From: Rotaria socialis
Lineage: Eukaryota; Rotifera; Eurotatoria; Philodinida; Philodinidae
DNA length: 64,000 nucleotides
Assembly: GCA_905331475.1 (NCBI GenBank)
Contig: CAJNYU010002927.1
Coordinates: 1 to 64,000, forward strand
Reading direction: 5' to 3'
Positions 34,259-45,409 of this stretch are shown here, one piece after another. Position numbers and translations under genes: made by a program. The notes beneath the pieces were generated by a model that searched no databases, had not been told where the DNA came from, and saw only the letters and a list, made by a program, of their open reading frames with translations. Position 1 is the stretch's first letter. Each line of letters begins with the position of its first letter.

Positions 34259-36180
34259 TTAATCGGATGTAAACATGGTTAAAAAAATAAGAAATGGAAC
34301 AATCAGTTCTTGATTGATTTCTCCACTGCCATCTTTGAGTATAATTTCTTCATCTGAAACTGATTCAATAGGGCCTTTTATACGTGCTATGACTTGTTTC
34401 CAAATTTCTTCTTTTGTCACTTCAACAATCACATCAATAGATTTCGATTGAATATTTTCCGGCCATTGATATTTAACATCAGCTATTCCATTTCGAATAT
34501 GAATACTAAATTTTGCATTCGTATCTTGAAAATGAAACAAGAATAATTGATTAAATTCACTAGCCTTTTGATAATTTAAATTTATAGATAAGAACATGAA
34601 TAAACTTTTCAATGGAGCATTCATTATTGTCTGAGATACTTGCTTGGGCGAGGGCTGTATTTCAATTAAACCTTGAATTTCTAATGATTTTGTTAAATAC
34701 CAATTTCGACCATTGGCTGATGTTTGAAATGAAGCCAATTTTTGTAATGCTAAAACTTGTAACTGAATGATTTCGGATTTATTTAAATCTTCAGGATGAA
34801 GATTGAGAGCTTCAGTTAATTCTAAACACCATTGATATTTTTCTTCTGAATATGCAGTTTGAGCACTTTCAAATACTTTTATACTACCACCACCAAGTCG
34901 AATTAGATTTTGTGCACGAATGCTTGGAGCATCAGGATTTAAATCAGATTCTTTGCTGCTATACCATCCTATGTATCGATCAAAAATGGCCCGAATACTC
35001 CTGAAAAACGAAAAAATGATTGATATGGCTCATGTGAAGTTGATGATTTAAACCTACACATCTAATTAAGGGTAAAACCCACGAGCGACATGAAAATGAA
35101 GTAGAAAAATATAGTGAATAGCCTTACCAATCTACAGTGCCATAGAATTCTTGTAAATAAGGATGTTCTTTTAAATGCTTTGGCAATTGAATAAATTTTT
35201 TGCCAATGATATCATCCGGTGTAAAACCTTGGTTCATGAACCGAACAGTTTGATCGTGTACAAATTGAATTGCATCTCGATAAATTGTTATTGTTTCATA
35301 GATATATTCGGCGCCTGATATAGGTTTCGTATGAGAGGGAACCAAATATTCTGCTCTTAAATTTCGCATTAAATCAAGTGAGGAAACCCATTGAATAGCA
35401 TCTCTCGTACTGGTACCACGAATCGCATAGATATTTGGAAATGCTTTATAAATGTTATCAGCTGCGAATAGGACTTTTTCCTTTGGCATATATACCACAA
35501 TTTGATCATCGGTTTCGCCTGGTGCGTGATATAAAACTAAATTTCGACCGGCTATTGTTAAATTCAAACTATCTGTATCAAATGTATCAGTTGGATATAA
35601 AAGTGGACGTCGGCTATTTTTATCAAATTTCAAATGTAAACCAATACCATCATTCACAATTCCATGTGCTTCGGTCAAATACATACCGAACTGTCTTGCT
35701 GCTCTCTGAAAAGTAGTCCTTTGAATAAGACCTGTTATATCGAACATTTTTCGAGTTGTTGCATGCGAATAAATTTTCACATTTGATAAATTATCACCAG
35801 CTAACACTTCAGTACCAAACACATGATCGGCATGATTGTGAGTATAGATAATTGCAGCCACTGGCTTTGATGATATTGCTTGAAAATCTTTATGAAGCTC
35901 AATGGCAGCTTCGCATGATTCCAATGTATCAATTATAATATTTCCATCATCACCTTCAATTAACATACTATTTGCTAGGCCATATCCAACGGCACAATGT
36001 ATTCCAGGAAGAATAGTGATAACTAGAAATTGGAGAATTCAAATATCGAAGTATATTTCTATTATAAAAATATCATTGAAATTATAAATTACTTTGCTTC
36101 GCAAATTCTTCTGTTTGTTTTACAAGAGCTTCGGGTGCTTCGATTTTCAACGAAGCGATTTTAGTATCAACGTCAGACAT
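34259..36180 (-). CDS. Alkyl sulfatase, metallo-beta-lactamase fold (SdsA/BDS1 type), 574 aa
   Basis: Hydrolyses sulfate esters of linear alkyl alcohols in its bacterial and yeast relatives (Pseudomonas SdsA1, yeast BDS1). Model: complement(join(34259..35000,35128..36022,36093..36180)), 1725 nt in frame, both introns GT-AG and about 70 and 127 bp. The start is the only ATG of the small first exon ('MSDVDTKIA'). The zinc motif 'THNHADH' lies near residue 84. 'HAPGETDDQI' and 'FAADNIYKAFPNIYAIRG' follow, then 'YLVPSHTKPISG', all diagnostic of the alkylsulfatase branch. The alpha-helical dimerisation part follows ('FDRYIGWYSSKESDL'). The C-terminal 150 residues form the SCP2-like substrate-binding domain. 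The N-terminus is shorter than in bacterial enzymes, with no clear secretion signal. The bacterial-type family with eukaryotic introns fits an old horizontal acquisition, which is inference. Confidence 0.88.
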
Positions 36181-38150
36181 AGTATAATGTTAGTCTAGAA
36201 ATAAATATCTCGTTATTCTATGTATACAAATAATGGAAAGAATCCCGGTAACTGTACGCTCGCAGTCCACTACTTAAATAAGAACGTGTTGCTTGTAAAT
36301 CTTGAAAAAAAGAATACTCAGTTTATTTGCTTTCTATTATCACACATTGTTTTTGTCAATACGAATTTGCTGGTTATTATCTCAATTTTTTATCTTGCGC
36401 AAGGACTTTAACTGAGAAAGTATTGATGATATGATAAAAACATGTTAAAACGGTATACAATTGAGGACTCCAGTGATTGCAATTTTTTCTTTTATACACG
36501 TTTCAGTAAGATAGACAAAAACTAGTTGCATATGATTTGAAATACTAAATAAATATCCATGAAATTCGTATTCCTAAGTAATATTCAAAAAAATCTAATA
36601 AGCTAGTGTTCTGAACAAAGATACTTGAAATAATGCAAATAACGGTATTGAGAATCTTAATAAATTATTCAAGCAGACATCTTTTAAATCATAAGTCCAT
36701 TTAGAAATCTTAGCGAATGCGAAAGTAAATCGAGAAAGTATTCTTATATTATAGTTCTAGTAATAATATTCTTTGATTGAAAACTCTGTAGTTTATTCAC
36801 GGATAACAATAGCAATGTATTATTAATATTGAAAATTTCACATAAAAGCAATGACGAAATCAGTTGAATACTTTGTTATTTCAAACGCATGAAACTGAAT
36901 CAGGGAAGATACATGTCTCACGTTCGAATCATTAATAAATAGAATCTAATTCAGCTGATAAACTTTTCCGTAGGATCACTTCCCTCAACATGATAAGATG
37001 ACCAGTGAAAAACGTTAGAATGTAATTAGTTTTCAACCAAATTCTGTGAATGAGAATGATTATTTAAGGCTTGTAGTTTTTTTGACTATCAAACTATTGG
37101 AATGAGCAATAATTAAAATACGATTTAACAATAATTTTGGAGCAATAAAAAACTTTATTTGGCCAATTTTATAATATTGAATGTGCCATAAATCATTGTG
37201 CCAGTAAAATCTTTTTTTCCTTTTGTACCAATTTCCACATTTTTGACTCAGTTACGTGTGGATGTGGGTATGAGTTAAGAGGAAAATTATATCCTGCAGT
37301 AGAGCTCATCGGATCGAAAAATTTATGCACTTGGGTCCGGACTTGTACTCGACTGAGTAAAATCATTGGAAACCGAACTGGGCTCTTGACGCTAAATTTT
37401 TTCGTAGTCCAGAATTTAAAGGTACTCTTAACACTCTCAAGGAATTTTTCTGATCGGACAACAAAATCTTCTAGTTTTTATCAATACGATTAAGATTTTT
37501 CGGATAAAACGAACGAAAATTCACAAAAACTGATCAATTATTGTTATAAACATCACATTTTTCTGTCAGGCTGCATTCGATCAGTGTACTTTTCAGATTC
37601 GGACCGGGTGGACTCTACTCAACACCCAAACCTATTTCCGTCTATTTTGTTTGTTTTTGCCTATTTTTATGCACAATTTATCTCTAATTTAAATAAATTA
37701 TTGCTCAATTAAATATAAGTAGTTATAAATTTGCAACAGTTAACTCCGAAATTCTGCAAGAGAAAAGCAAGCTGAAGCATCGTTTCAATTGATTCTTTAT
37801 TAACATTGTGATTGAGTGTGATACTGACCGTTTACAAAATCAACATTCTTAATGAACGCCTATGCGTTCTTCAGATCGAAACAATATTACAAAAGTAACT
37901 GCAGAATAGCGTGACTAACAATTCAACAAAGCATGAATTTCTGAACTGCGTGACATAAGAGTTAAGAAAATTGTAGTGTGATTTCGATTTCTAAAAGTTC
38001 AACTTAGGCTCTGGGTTTCCGAGAACAAAATTCACTCCGAATTCTTAGTCTTCAAGAACACAACCTCCTTCGAGTTTCAAATTCCTTAGAATGGAACCAG
38101 AATATTTGTAAGTTAGTTTTCGGCAAATTTCGTTAGAGGAGCTTTCAAAG
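36181..38150. other. Intergenic, no gene recognised
   Basis: About 2 kb of AT-rich DNA upstream of the alkylsulfatase gene. Near 37258 and 37615 are two weakly inverted 'GGxTxTGGGTxTxGAGT' stretches that may bound an old element, but the match is too poor to call. Confidence 0.4.
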
Positions 38151-38366
38151 ATGGGAAACGAGCAATCATCATTGCATCAACAAGGATCATCGAACACGGA
38201 GCCAAATTACCCTCTTGGTGGTTGTCATAGTGATGTTTGTCATGTTGTTGCTCTTGATAATGATGGTTATATTGGCAGCTTGATGAAGTATTGCTTTTTT
38301 AAGCTAATGGTTCGGTGTACCTATGCGAGAACAGACACTGATACATTTGTCTTATTTTTATTGTAA
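38151..38366 (+). CDS. Small hypothetical protein with N-myristoylation-type start, 71 aa
   Basis: Starts 'MGNEQSSLHQQGSSNTEPNY', a good N-myristoylation pattern (Gly2, Ser6). A short Cys/His stretch follows ('GGCHSDVCHVVALD'), then a hydrophobic end. An AATAAA lies near 38394, about 30 bases after the stop. No family is recognised. It could be a real short gene or the first exon of one, with the last 25 residues being intron read-through. Its support is the start motif, the protein-like composition of the first 45 residues and the polyadenylation signal. Confidence 0.35.
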   Translation: MGNEQSSLHQQGSSNTEPNYPLGGCHSDVCHVVALDNDGYIGSLMKYCFFKLMVRCTYARTDTDTFVLFLL

Positions 38367-39869
38367 TGCTTCGCTATTTGATTTGGATACTTTAATAAAA
38401 TCGTATTCCAGAAATATCGCTTGTCAAGTAGCTGCGTTTTATTTATTCGAAGCTATAATCTGTAGCTAAGATTGGTTTAATAGTTACTTAATGAAGATAC
38501 GAATACCAAAAACTAGCAATTATCTTGAGAGGACGAGTCTTGATAAACCATGACAGGTTTCGAGTTCACTCAAAGGTCTCATCAATATGGCATTGATTTC
38601 GTGAGAGGCGTGGGTGTCCAAATATAAAATAAAGAGCGTTAAAAATAAGTGATCGCCTCATTTGTTCAATGAAATACAAATGAATTCAAATGAAATGTAA
38701 CCATATGGGTATCTGAGCAAGTAGGGTGTGGGTGTAGGTGTCTATGAGTAGGAAGAAGATTGCCACCTACCCACGTTCACACCCTCCATTTACTCTATCA
38801 ATTCAGTAACATGAAGAAGCTTTCTTAAAAGGAAACGATATTTAACATTTATTCAATATTGTAAAGGTTACAAAGAGAAGTACATATTGAAACAAAGCCA
38901 TGAAACTTGAAAACGAAAATAAATCAGATAGATGAGAATTCAGAATAAATATTAAAAAATTGATCTTTTAGAATTGTGTAATTATTTAATACTACTACTG
39001 CTCAAGCCTTGCTGTTCGAATGAAACATACTAGAAAAATTGCAAATAAATCATCATTCAAGTCAACATCATGAACTGTACTGACAGAGTATTTTGAGAAG
39101 TGACTAATGTTGCGTGATTAGTAATTTTCAATTCTTAAATAACAATTTTAGTGAGCACGATTATTAATTAATGACTGCTATGTTGTTTTCAAAACGAAAT
39201 CAATAATTCATTTCACGTAGTCTGTATTTTTTTAAAGTGTAATATGTTCCGTACGATACGTTGGTATACCTTATTTTCTTGTATATTTTTGAGCACAGTA
39301 TGTAATCTCACCATATGATAAAATTTGGCAATAAATATCGTGGTAGAATAATGTGAATCGAATTTTTAGCCTAAATAGAGTCGTGGATGATGCCATGCAC
39401 ATCGCATCAGTCAATCCGGAGTTATAAAATTCATTATTTGCTCTCGATGAAACATGATGTAGTCATTTTTAAAAATGAAAACGCTCTTTTTCAGAAAAAA
39501 TATTTCTTGCAGTAGTGGATCTTCTTCTACGATGATTAATACATTAACGACAATATACCAAATAGGCAATTCGTGAGAAACAGGCGATTTATACAGTTTA
39601 ATATACGTAAAGGATTATTCTTGCCAATGTGATCATAAATGATGATAGACTCCATAAATTGAATATTTCTCTGTTTCACTAATGAGGAATAAATGATCGA
39701 AAAGAAAGAAAATGAAAAAAATCTACTAGTAGCTTGTTTGTAACTTAGTATCCGATGAAGAGTATTATCAAGATGATGTAAAATTCGTTAATTTTTAATA
39801 AACCATCAATAAGAAGAAAATAAATGATACATTAGAAAAATTAGTAATATAAAAGACATTCAAGGTGTT
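38367..39869. other. Intergenic with a GT-rich hairpin
   Basis: About 1.5 kb without a recognised gene. At 38725-38785 the GT-rich 'GGGTGTGGGTGTAGGTG' is followed by 'CACCTACCC' and 'CACACCC', an imperfect inverted repeat. It contains TGTGGG, the unit reported for bdelloid telomeres. Confidence 0.4.
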
Positions 39870-40868
39870 TTAGTTTTTTGAACAACAACATTCACTCTTG
39901 TTTCCTTTGCCTTGGTCTCTTTTCCTCTTCTCGGTTAATACGATATTTTCTGTATTTACTATAGTCGATCGTTCATTATGTCTATTCTTAGTATTACTTG
40001 TACTGCCAGTATTTTGTTTCAATTGATTCAACAACAATCGATTACTCAATATACTTAACACCAAGTGGTTGAACATAGCCTGTATATTTTTTCCTGTTAT
40101 TGCAGATGTATGAAATAAGGATAAATCATTATTTGTTGAAAATCGGTGTGCATCTTTAAATATTTGATCTTCAAAATCTTCACCCACATCGATTTTGTTG
40201 CATAACAGTACACCTTCAAATAAATCGAAGCCATATGTTTTCAATGCAGGATACCATTCATTTTCAATACTTATTAACGTTTTATGATCAGTTACGTTGC
40301 ATACAAATATAGCACCGTGACATTTATATTGACTTTTCCATACATCCTTCCATTTAAGCTCACCTGGCAAATCATATACATGTATTGAAACAGCATAATG
40401 ATCATCAAATAAACGATTTAAATGTAGCGGGACAACATCAGGTCCACATGTAGTAACGTATTCCGTTTTCGAAACACGATTTTGAAATTGTAAATGTTTA
40501 ACAATTGATGTTTTTCCAACATAAGAATCACCTAATAGGCATATTTTAATACGCAATGGAGAGTATATCGTATTCTGAAACTCCTGTGGTAATCCTCCAG
40601 GTTTGATTTCTAACGTATGAGATAGTGTTTCACAGTGTTGTGCTTTTATCTGCTTTTCGCGAAATTCTTCGATAGCATTCTTTAAACTGATATTTATAAT
40701 AAAATCTTTATTTTTTAAAACTTTATTCGTTGTTGGTGATGTATTGTGATTCTGTAGCCAACGCTGTAGCTCACGTTTTTCATAACTACGTCCATCTTCA
40801 ATTAATATAACAGGTAAATCCATAATCTCAAGTGTTATTGGGCAAAGGTAATCCTTCGGTGTATTCAT
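39870..40868 (-). CDS. U-box / Rab-like small GTPase fusion with C-terminal prenylation-type cysteines, 332 aa
   Basis: A single-exon frame. Residues about 6-70 are a canonical U-box, the E2-binding fold of ubiquitin ligases: 'YLCPITLEIMDLPVI', 'DGRSYEKRELQRWLQNH', 'TSPTTNKVL', 'NISLKNAI'. After a linker, residues about 105-275 are a Ras/Rab-type G domain: G1 'GDSYVGKTS' near 112, G3 'YDLPGE' near 164, G4 'NKID' near 223, G5 'TSAITG' near 254. The G3 motif departs from the usual DTAGQE: the position of the catalytic Gln is Glu, so intrinsic hydrolysis may be altered. A 50-residue low-complexity basic linker ends in 'ECCCSKN', similar to the CCSN end of Rab5 and likely to be geranylgeranylated. 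The expected role, inferred, is a membrane-anchored, nucleotide-switched E3 ligase. Neither half is degraded and the frame is continuous, so a fused pseudogene is unlikely. Confidence 0.9.
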   Translation of the reverse strand: MNTPKDYLCPITLEIMDLPVILIEDGRSYEKRELQRWLQNHNTSPTTNKVLKNKDFIINISLKNAIEEFREKQIKAQHCETLSHTLEIKPGGLPQEFQNTIYSPLRIKICLLGDSYVGKTSIVKHLQFQNRVSKTEYVTTCGPDVVPLHLNRLFDDHYAVSIHVYDLPGELKWKDVWKSQYKCHGAIFVCNVTDHKTLISIENEWYPALKTYGFDLFEGVLLCNKIDVGEDFEDQIFKDAHRFSTNNDLSLFHTSAITGKNIQAMFNHLVLSILSNRLLLNQLKQNTGSTSNTKNRHNERSTIVNTENIVLTEKRKRDQGKGNKSECCCSKN

Positions 40869-42479
40869 TATATTTTATGTATAAATGCAAGACGAAAATA
40901 GACGAATGAATTGACCTTTGTTGAACAAAAGCAAGCCGACTGTGCCGTTGAAAAAGAGAATCACAAAACCATCTTCTATTGTCAAAGACGAAAAATAAGG
41001 AGAGAACAAGCAGAATAAGAAAACAAGATGAGTCAAAGTATTGACGAACGCTAGAAGAGAAATGGAAGAAACCAAGAAAGACGATATAGGATCGGACGGC
41101 TACACTTATATAGCAGATAGGGAATTAATCGTATCACTATATTATTTAATCAGATTGCAAATTATATGTTTTGTGTTCGCTATGTATACAATCATCAGTT
41201 TAAAAGGGTATATCAGCATTTACTTTTCTTTCGTCTTCTTTCGCAAAAAGGCACAGAAGATAAATACTTTTTACCTGCAAATTATAGTATCATATCATGC
41301 GACCTCTATCTCATGAAAAATAAATAAAGAAGCATGTGATACACACTGACGCATTGTTTTCATAGCAGAACTAATTATATAACGTCCAGAACTTTCATAT
41401 AGATATACACTGTGAAAAACCAATAAGCTAATGTGCAGTAAATTTATCGTATAGCTAACTAGTTTACTATTGCCATAGGCCGTTTTTAGTCTCAGTTATT
41501 TTACTTTCAAAATTTACTCTCTTTCAGATGCTCAGCTAGAGCATCGTCAATTTTCGATAAAATCCTTTTAATGTGTCACATCAGAAGCTGCAGAAAAAAA
41601 TTGAACTGACAACTTTAGTGAGTAGAAAATAGCAGAAAGGTACTCTCATTTTCAAATAGATTGCGCTCTTCAAAAGCTAATTTCATTTTAAAGCTACGCG
41701 AGTGATATTTAACATGGAAAAATAAATTAGTAAAATCGCTGAAACCAAACAACTGATAAGAAATAGATAAACAAACCAGGTGAGAGATTGCATGGAAGTT
41801 GTGGATCATGAATGTACCATCGTTCATAATCAACACATTTTCACTTGATACATATTTATGACATTTTATTACCATAAGCTTTTTATCATTAAAATAATTT
41901 GCTAAATATATTGTTACGAATAGTCATCATTGAGTGAATAATATTATTTCTATAAATTACTATGTTTCTAGTTGAAAAGGCAATATTGAGACTTGCTTGT
42001 GAAATATTCTCGACTCAGAATTAGTAAGACATAATAGCTGTGACTCGACATTTGCATAGTCATACAGCCGTATGTTATCGCAAGTAGCTCTAGGCAAAAA
42101 AGGATGCAACTAGATGTTTATTTTCATCAAACAGTTTCTATAATGTATAGCTTAGTCATTGATGTACACTATCCTCCGATATTTCGTAACTGCATGTTTC
42201 CTGTCTATAATATTCTCAAAACGTCTAGAAAGTCATCTGACTCTTTTTACCTCAATTTTGTTTTTGTTCTTTCTTTCTTTTTTGGTCACAGAACGAAAAC
42301 ACGTAACACCAAATAGGGTGTGAATGACTCAGCCAATAGCCATTTAATTGATGTGTCCCTTATTCTACAACGCTGGAGTCTTTCACCACACTCAGGTAAT
42401 CAAATATAGGAAGTATATAATGCACACATTTTACTTGATTTCGATTACATTTTATCGCAGTTAACTACTAAGAACAAGA
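40869..42479. other. Intergenic between divergent ubiquitin-related genes
   Basis: About 1.6 kb between the U-box/GTPase gene (minus) and the ZnF-UBP gene (plus), so it must hold both promoters. Short frames at 41041-41316, 41615-41875 and 42104-42316 have no domain. No repeat is recognised. Confidence 0.45.
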
Positions 42480-42981
42480 ATGAGTCAGTCAAATAAATCA
42501 GCATCTTCTGAACCTCCAGCTAATGACAATCGGATAGGTGTAAGTGATAGTACTTTCTTTTAATCAAATTCGACATGAAATTCGTTGGTTTTAGCCATTT
42601 GCTATCGTACCAAAATACGATTGTCCTCATTTGGGTGAAAATGCTTACGTATTACTTCAATCGACTCAACAGCAAGAGGACCAACAACCGCCCTGCGTTG
42701 GTTGTAATAGTAAGCAAGAGAACTGGGCATGTCTACATGGAGATTGTAATTACGTACGTTATTCATCAGTAATTTAAACTATATGCATAAAAAAGAAATT
42801 TTATTAGATTGGTTGCTCTCGTTACCAACAAAAACACATGCTAAAACATCATGAATCAACCGGACATAATATTTGTCTTAGTTATTCAGATCGATCAGTC
42901 TTTTGCTATGCATGTGATAGTTACATTGATAGTCCACAATTGCATCTTCTCAGTCGACAATTGAATCAACTTCTTTATTAA
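42480..42981 (+). CDS. Standalone ZnF-UBP (HDAC6-type) protein, three exons, 130 aa
   Basis: Model: join(42480..42539,42595..42753,42808..42981), all junctions phase 0, introns 55 and 54 bp with GTAAGT/TTTAG and GTACGT/ATTAG ends. After a 20-residue serine-rich leader the whole protein is one UBP-type zinc finger. Landmarks are 'DCPHL', 'PCVGCNSKQENWACL', 'GCSRYQQKHMLKHHESTGHN' and 'LSYSDRSVFCYACDSYI'. All expected zinc-binding Cys/His positions are visible. In HDAC6 and USP5 this fold binds the free C-terminal Gly-Gly of ubiquitin. The pocket Arg ('CSRY') and Tyr ('CYAC') are kept, while the pocket Trp of HDAC6 is Phe. There is no deacetylase or protease domain, so it may act as a small sensor or adaptor for unanchored ubiquitin (inference). 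Confidence 0.88.
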
Positions 42982-44255
42982 AATTAAATTAACAATGCAT
43001 TCAATACTTGTAAATATATTTTTACATGTTTTTGCGATTGTAATAAAATAGTCCAGAAACGAATTTCAAATCTGTCTTTGTATTTTGCCTATTAGACTTT
43101 TGTCAAATAGAATGGATTTTGCAAGAGAGAACTATCAATGAGTATTCACTGAAATTTAACCGTCATCACAATAAACATTGAATCTTCTTTTATATCAAAT
43201 ATAGTTCATTTTGAAAAATTAGAGATTCTTAACATTCTTTTCGCTTAAATCAAAACGTTTTATTTATTTAACTACGCTACTCCTCTGAGAGCTTAGAACA
43301 GCGAAACGGTCAATAATAATCATTACGTTTTAATCTAGTTACTAGGACTAAGAGCAAGTTAATATAATGTTCACTAAACTAATAACTGCAATTTATCGTA
43401 GGGGAAAAGTCGGTATACGTGAAGAAACAGTATCTATATGACTCTATCCAATAAATGTGTATTCAATCGCATGGCAAAAAAATGCCTTTTGTATGGCTTA
43501 TAATTGTAGAATTTTTTCTAAAACAAATACATATTTTTAATCATCGTTAATCGAGATATATTTATGCAAACTAGATTTAAGAGAATCAATTCATACAAGC
43601 ATAAAATCCTGCTCAACTATTTCTTCGTCATGATAAAATGATATTTTAGATATACAAGATCTTATCAATAGGTCTTTATCTATCATTCGGAAGTTGACAT
43701 TTAAATATTTCAGCAAGACACTACTCTAATAGATTAGTCTCTTCTTTTTTTCCCAACAATAATCATCAGTGATGAGAAAGGACGATGAACTATTTAAAAC
43801 ACTTGTGAACCTTGCTATAAAATATTCAATAAATTGTCCAGAAAAACTTGTAAAACAAGGAACACATTTCCATTTGTGTTCCAAGCGACAATCAACTGTA
43901 AAACACAATATATGAGAATTCCATTAAAACAAAATACTTTATTTATCAAATGTTCAATACTTATGTCTCCCATGGAATGCCATCAGAAGAGAAATTCTTA
44001 CACAAAATAATATTCATCACTAATCAAACTTGTACTTTCTTTGTCAAGTTATCATTAATTTACCTAGTTCACTAAAAGAGTCATAGTTACCTCAGCTTAA
44101 ATTAAAGATGTACATATTGGTCTTCTATACTCACGAAGTAATACAATCTAAAAATTGAATTGTGCATTCCGCAGCTAATTCCTTCGGCTGCGAAGCTCTT
44201 GAGTCTGATCAAGTTTCATACAAATAAATTTGATTACTCACTGTTGACGTCATGA
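42982..44255. other. Intergenic, no gene recognised
   Basis: AT-rich sequence downstream of the ZnF-UBP gene and before the MITE at 44.26 kb. No supported frame or repeat. Confidence 0.45.
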
Positions 44256-44481
44256 AACAGTACGAGTCATGGCACGAACGTCCTTCAGAAAATGTCCTTT
44301 ACGGAATGTCCCTGGTAAGAAATATTCTTCAAAAATAGCCCTTTATAATATGGTCTTTCAAAAAAATGTGTACATAAGGGACATCTTTCCACAGGACATT
44401 TGTATAAAGGACGATTAGTCCGAGGGACATTTTGTCAAGGGCGAAAATCTGAAGGACATTCGTGCCATGATTCAACAGTAC
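44256..44481. mobile_element. MITE with 25-bp inverted ends and 8-bp target duplication, 210 bp
   Basis: The element (44264-44473) has inverted ends GARTCATGGCACGAAYGTCC followed by TTCAG. Direct repeats AACAGTAC flank it at 44256-44263 and 44474-44481; the shared flank can be extended to AACAGTACGA, so 8-10 bp is possible. The interior is made of scattered GGACATT/AATGTCC units in both orientations and codes for nothing. The duplication length suggests hAT, although the terminal bases are not the usual CAG/TAG. The two ends differ by only a few bases, so insertion is recent or moderately recent. Confidence 0.85.
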
Positions 44482-45108
44482 GATTGTAAAAACAAAAAGT
44501 ACTCTTTCAATTAAATGAGAAATTCAAAGTGAGTAAGAAATTATTTTGAAAATCATATTTCAAAACAAGAGCGTTCTCAAGTTGATTTCTTGTTCGCTGT
44601 GCTTGCTTACTGAACAATCTTGATAGACTTTTGCCTTTGTAAGGATACATAAAATCCAAATAAACTTTTTACGGCTTTGAATTTTTTTTATCAGAAATTT
44701 CCTAGTGATAAATCATCGTTACTTATCTTATTTATCATCGTTTTATATCTTTATCAATGTTCAAGTATTGTTCTTAGCATGGAATACCTATAAATTCAAA
44801 TAAAAGTATTCGTTTCGAATCTGCTTTCACATTCGGAAAACCTAATTTTAGTTACACAATTCAACTACGTATTTGGTGAAATATCCGTCGTTAACTTATT
44901 TATCGATTTTTGATCATTAGTTCCTATAAAAAGACCAAGAAACTACCCACTAATGTGCGAATACGATGCGCAAAACTTATATGACTATGTAAATTACGCC
45001 ACACACAGAAAGAACAAAAATTAAGTTGCATGCATATGCGAAGTTATATATCGGATCAACATAAATTCTATAATTAGTTCAAATTTATCTGCACAGCGAT
45101 CAAGTATA
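44482..45108. other. Intergenic, upstream of the secreted-protein gene
   Basis: AT-rich sequence between the MITE and the tandem duplication in front of the cysteine-rich secreted protein gene. No gene is recognised. Confidence 0.4.
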
Positions 45109-45328
45109 TTAACAAAAATAGCCTCACATTAGCCTACAAAAACAAAAGAAAATATGATGTCGCCTATTGAGTTCTATCTCTTTCTTTTGCTTGAAGTCAC
45201 TCCCTACTAATCGATACATTAACAAAAATAGCTCCACATTAGCCCACAAAAACAAAAGAAAATATGATGTCGACTACGCAGTTCTACCTATTTCTTTTGC
45301 CTTGAAGTCGTGCCTACGAATAAATAGA
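45109..45328 (+). repeat. 110-bp tandem duplication in the promoter region
   Basis: Two diverged copies (45109-45218 and 45219-45328) with a period of 110 bp. Both hold 'TTAACAAAAATAGC', 'AAAAACAAAAGAAAATATG', 'ATGTCG' and 'TTTCTTTTGC'. The second copy ends just before a TATA box, so it may double an upstream regulatory block. Confidence 0.8.
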
Positions 45329-45332
45329 ATAC

Positions 45333-45340
45333 TATATAAA
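45333..45340 (+). promoter_or_regulatory. TATA box of the secreted cysteine-rich protein gene
   Basis: TATATAAA lies 70 bases before the ATG at 45410, directly after the 110-bp duplication. Position and sequence fit a core promoter. Confidence 0.5.
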
Positions 45341-45409
45341 TCTCATCAGTTTTACAAAGCGAGCAAAATATTCCAAAATACTAATCAAGTTTCACATTAA
45401 CAAAGAACG

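Noticed and set aside
37250-37640. Possible inverted-repeat element in the gap upstream of the alkylsulfatase
   Set aside because: The two ends share only about three quarters of 16 positions and there is no target duplication.
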